Shown: positions 61,762 to 64,000 of the stretch, in pieces
How the letters are laid out: every line of letters starts with the position of its first letter
Numbering within the stretch: the first letter of the stretch is position 1
NCBI GenBank assembly: GCA_036937835.1
Contig: CM072878.1
Span: 8,556,501-8,620,500 of the forward strand
Direction of reading: 5' to 3'
DNA from: Pampus argenteus
Lineage: Eukaryota; Chordata; Actinopteri; Scombriformes; Stromateidae
Length of the DNA: 64,000 nt
The notes under the pieces: model-generated
Seen by the model: only the letters and a program-made list of their open reading frames with translations
The model's database searches: none
Told to the model about the DNA's origin: nothing
Program-made: the position numbers and the translations under genes

Positions 61762-61764
61762 CCC

Positions 61765-61800
61765 CTGCATGGAAAGAAGATGAGGGAAAACAGAAGACAG
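61765..61800 (-). other. grin2a: Splice acceptor and polypyrimidine tract before grin2a coding exon 1
   Basis: On the minus strand a long pyrimidine run ends in TTTCCATGCAG, followed by exon bases GGG and then the start ATG. The tract continues upstream and is C/T-rich for about 60 nt. This implies that the 5' untranslated region lies mostly in one or more upstream non-coding exons, which fits GRIN2 genes. An ATG overlapping the acceptor (61768-61770) is in frame, but it would belong to the intron. Confidence 0.85.
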
Positions 61801-62487
61801 ATGAAAGGGGAGGAAAAAAATGGAACGGAGATCAAGAGAAGAGAGAAGCGGAGGAGAGAGGGAAGGTATAAGGATGATGGCAGAGAGAAAAAGACAGGGG
61901 AGATAAATTGTTAATGCACAGCTTTTTAAGCCCACACACTCAGGTTGCATCCTTCTTTTTTATTCCATTTCTTCTCAGTAACGTTATTAAACACATAAAC
62001 CTTGCGGGGAGGGAGATGGCCTTGGGAAGGAAGTAATGTAGGGGTGTGAGAAAGAGAAGATGACTAACAAGTATATACTTAATGGTCACGACTGCTAGGG
62101 ATCAGATGAGTCAGGTGCAAGCTGGCTAATCAGCAAAGGAAAGCAACATTTATACACTTGTAATAATTGTAATAACCAAGAATCTGTGTAAAAAAAACGT
62201 CTTGATTCAGTTACACCTGTCCCATAGTGCTGAAGCTGATTAGTCACCATTATTTATTAGAATATTAAATATATATATGATTCAATGTACAGAGTGCTGA
62301 CACAGCTGTCAGACATACGCAGATCATTTTGTATCCCAGAGGTTAGTAGGAGACAAATCACATGAAGGCTGAAAAGAACACACTGACATAAACCGGCGAG
62401 TGTTATAAATAGCCTAAAATGCCAGAAAGTGTTCACTTGCATTTTTGTAGTAGCACTGAAGGCGTCGGACAGGAGGGCAGAAGGTTG

Positions 62488-62489
<2 letters not shown>

Positions 62490-62523
<34 letters not shown>
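62490..62523. repeat. (TG)n microsatellite upstream of grin2a coding exon 1
   Basis: About 17 pure TG units, 0.7 kb 5' of the coding exon. Confidence 0.95.
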
Positions 62524-62526
<3 letters not shown>

Positions 62527-63539
62527 GTGGAGACATCGAGTCACTGTGCTCAATACGCACTATAGATGCCGAGCACCCACTAGATTCTTTGGACACCCGA
62601 TGCTCAGAGGGCATGAAACATCATCATGTGTAAGACACATGAGCAGGTGTGCTGAACAGTAGAGCGTGAGCAAAAATCAGAAGGGCATGAAACATATGGT
62701 CACGTAACGTGTTCATGTGCGTCGTCGACAATTTATAGATGCAATGACAAGAACGCATGTTTACGTGTGTTTCTCCAGAGCCTGTTTGTGCACGATTGAT
62801 TCACGGGAGCGAGTCGTTTATCAAGCCGCTATTGAGACCGGTGCTGATTTAAGCGCCGAGATCATAAGAGTCACACAGCGTTCCTTCCAATAACGTATAT
62901 ATATGCCCAAACAGCAGTGTGAATGGCTCTTACTGAAGGATACAGCAACACATGTGCATACTGCCAATCAATGGAAAACTCTTTTCCCATAAGCACAGTA
63001 AAATAGACTGACTCATGCAGATTACCAAGGAACATGTGTTTTTAACCCCGTGTCTTTGTTTATTTCTCTCTTATTTACTGAGATATCTCAAAAACATATT
63101 AATCTAATCAAATCTGGTAGAAAGTTGGGTCATGGGCTCAAGGAACGAGTAATTGGTTTTTGCAGACATAGGTCATTTTTTAACTGTTTTTTTCTTTTTT
63201 TTATGTGCACTCATTTGAAAGGTTATAGTCATATATCCAGTGATTGTATATTTCTACTATATGTGTCTTTTGGTGTTGATCCAGACAGATGAGGGCGTAT
63301 GTGCTCACTGATACATTGATTCCATTTAGATGGCAGCAAAATGTTCTTCACATGCATCCTAATGAGGGTTTTTTTTTAATTATTATTATTTATTATTTTT
63401 TTACAAGTAATCAAATAGAATATTGTTTTTTAATTTGTGTCATAGTTGAAGTGCTAAGCTCGATCCCACTTCACTTTTGGTTTCACACATTTCCACTGAG
63501 AGATTGTATTGCTGAGCTGAACTTTTAAGCATAATTCCA

Positions 63540-63608
63540 AGCTTGTTCAGGGATTCAAGCCAGCAGCTCTGCAACATGAAGCCCACCTCGGTAACCATCA
63601 CTGCACAC
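63540..63608 (-). mobile_element. tRNA-derived SINE, head fragment with A and B box remnants
   Basis: Read on the minus strand, GGTTACCGAGGTGGGCTT is followed by GTTGCAGAGCTGCTGG and CTTGAATCCCTGAAC. This is the tRNA-like promoter region of a fish SINE, with a decayed A box and a B box changed from GGTTCGAATCC. It is too diverged and too short to be a tRNA gene. Confidence 0.65.
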
Positions 63609-64000
63609 AGTCTGAGAAAGAAAGAACTGCACTATACCACACCATCCTAGTTTCTGCAGCCATTATCATTTTATATATTACATTTTACTTTTATAATCAG
63701 TGTAAACACTTTCGTCAGCAGGTTCTAGAGGCTGCAGGAGAGCTATGAAGCCCACACAGTCTGGGAAATCTGAACAGGGACTACATAAAATGATTAATAT
63801 TTGTTTTCATGAACATAACTGCTTGAACTACGGATGACAGAAAGCTACCAAACCATTTCATAAGACATAAGGTATCCTCCTCCAAATAAAATATGATGAT
63901 AAACTGTAGTTACAGGAATGATGCATGGCAAAACCAGAGTCAAACTGGTACCAATTTGGCCTTTAATGGTATTTATAGTAACAGGCGAGCCCACTGTTGA

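Larger units (their letters stand above)
61765..64000 (-). other. grin2a: Upstream intron or 5' region of grin2a
   Basis: This sequence lies 5' of the coding exon. Apart from a (TG)n tract at 62490-62523 and a SINE fragment at 63540-63608 it is unique-looking, AT-rich DNA. A non-coding first exon or promoter could be here, but I see no CpG-rich block or other signal that places one. It is most simply the intron between non-coding and coding exons. Confidence 0.5.

Noticed and set aside
61762..61950. N-terminal extension of the grin2a reading frame by up to 63 residues
   Set aside because: The extra codons are a polypyrimidine tract plus intron, separated from the exon by a strong splice acceptor, and do not resemble any GluN2 leader.
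63540..63608. tRNA gene on the minus strand
   Set aside because: The A and B boxes are decayed, the acceptor and anticodon arms do not pair, and the flanks match a SINE head.

Overview
The window is vertebrate nuclear DNA, almost certainly from a teleost fish and probably a percomorph. It has dense (CA)n/(TG)n and (GA)n microsatellites and no bacterial-style gene packing. It carries degenerate transposons typical of fish: a Tc1-like element, hAT elements, a Rex1/L2/CR1-type LINE fragment, tRNA-derived SINE pieces, and the common repeat containing 'TTAGCTTAGCATAAA'.

The only host coding sequence I can support is one exon on the minus strand at 61258-61764. It is the first coding exon of an NMDA receptor GluN2A gene (grin2a; teleosts usually keep two copies). 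It encodes 168 residues: a long basic leader, a signal peptide and the start of the amino-terminal (LIVBP-like) domain. It has a textbook splice acceptor 3 nt before the ATG and a textbook donor after codon 168. The next GluN2A exon should code for sequence following 'MIMADK'. I saw no sign of it in the listed reading frames, so positions 61257 down to 1 look like one intron of more than 61 kb. Positions 61765-64000 would then be the upstream intron or 5' flank.

Layout: 1-2051, intron with a near-perfect RE1/REST silencer site at 570-590; 2052-3003, an internally deleted Tc1-like transposon with TA flanks; 3160-3260, hAT-type repeat end; 5025-5150, common fish repeat remnant; 10505-10830, LINE reverse transcriptase remnant (minus); 21318-21425, SINE tail; 36885-37960, broken hAT transposase (minus); 63540-63608, SINE head (minus). 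Between these lie microsatellites, hairpins and unannotated intron sequence, some of it non-repetitive and possibly regulatory.

No new multigene system is present. The most interesting signals are the RE1 site lying within a neuronal receptor gene, the replacement of both GluN2A zinc-site histidines by arginine in this exon, the Arg/Ser-rich extension before the signal peptide, the in-frame but catalytically dead Tc1 copy, and several long perfect hairpins.
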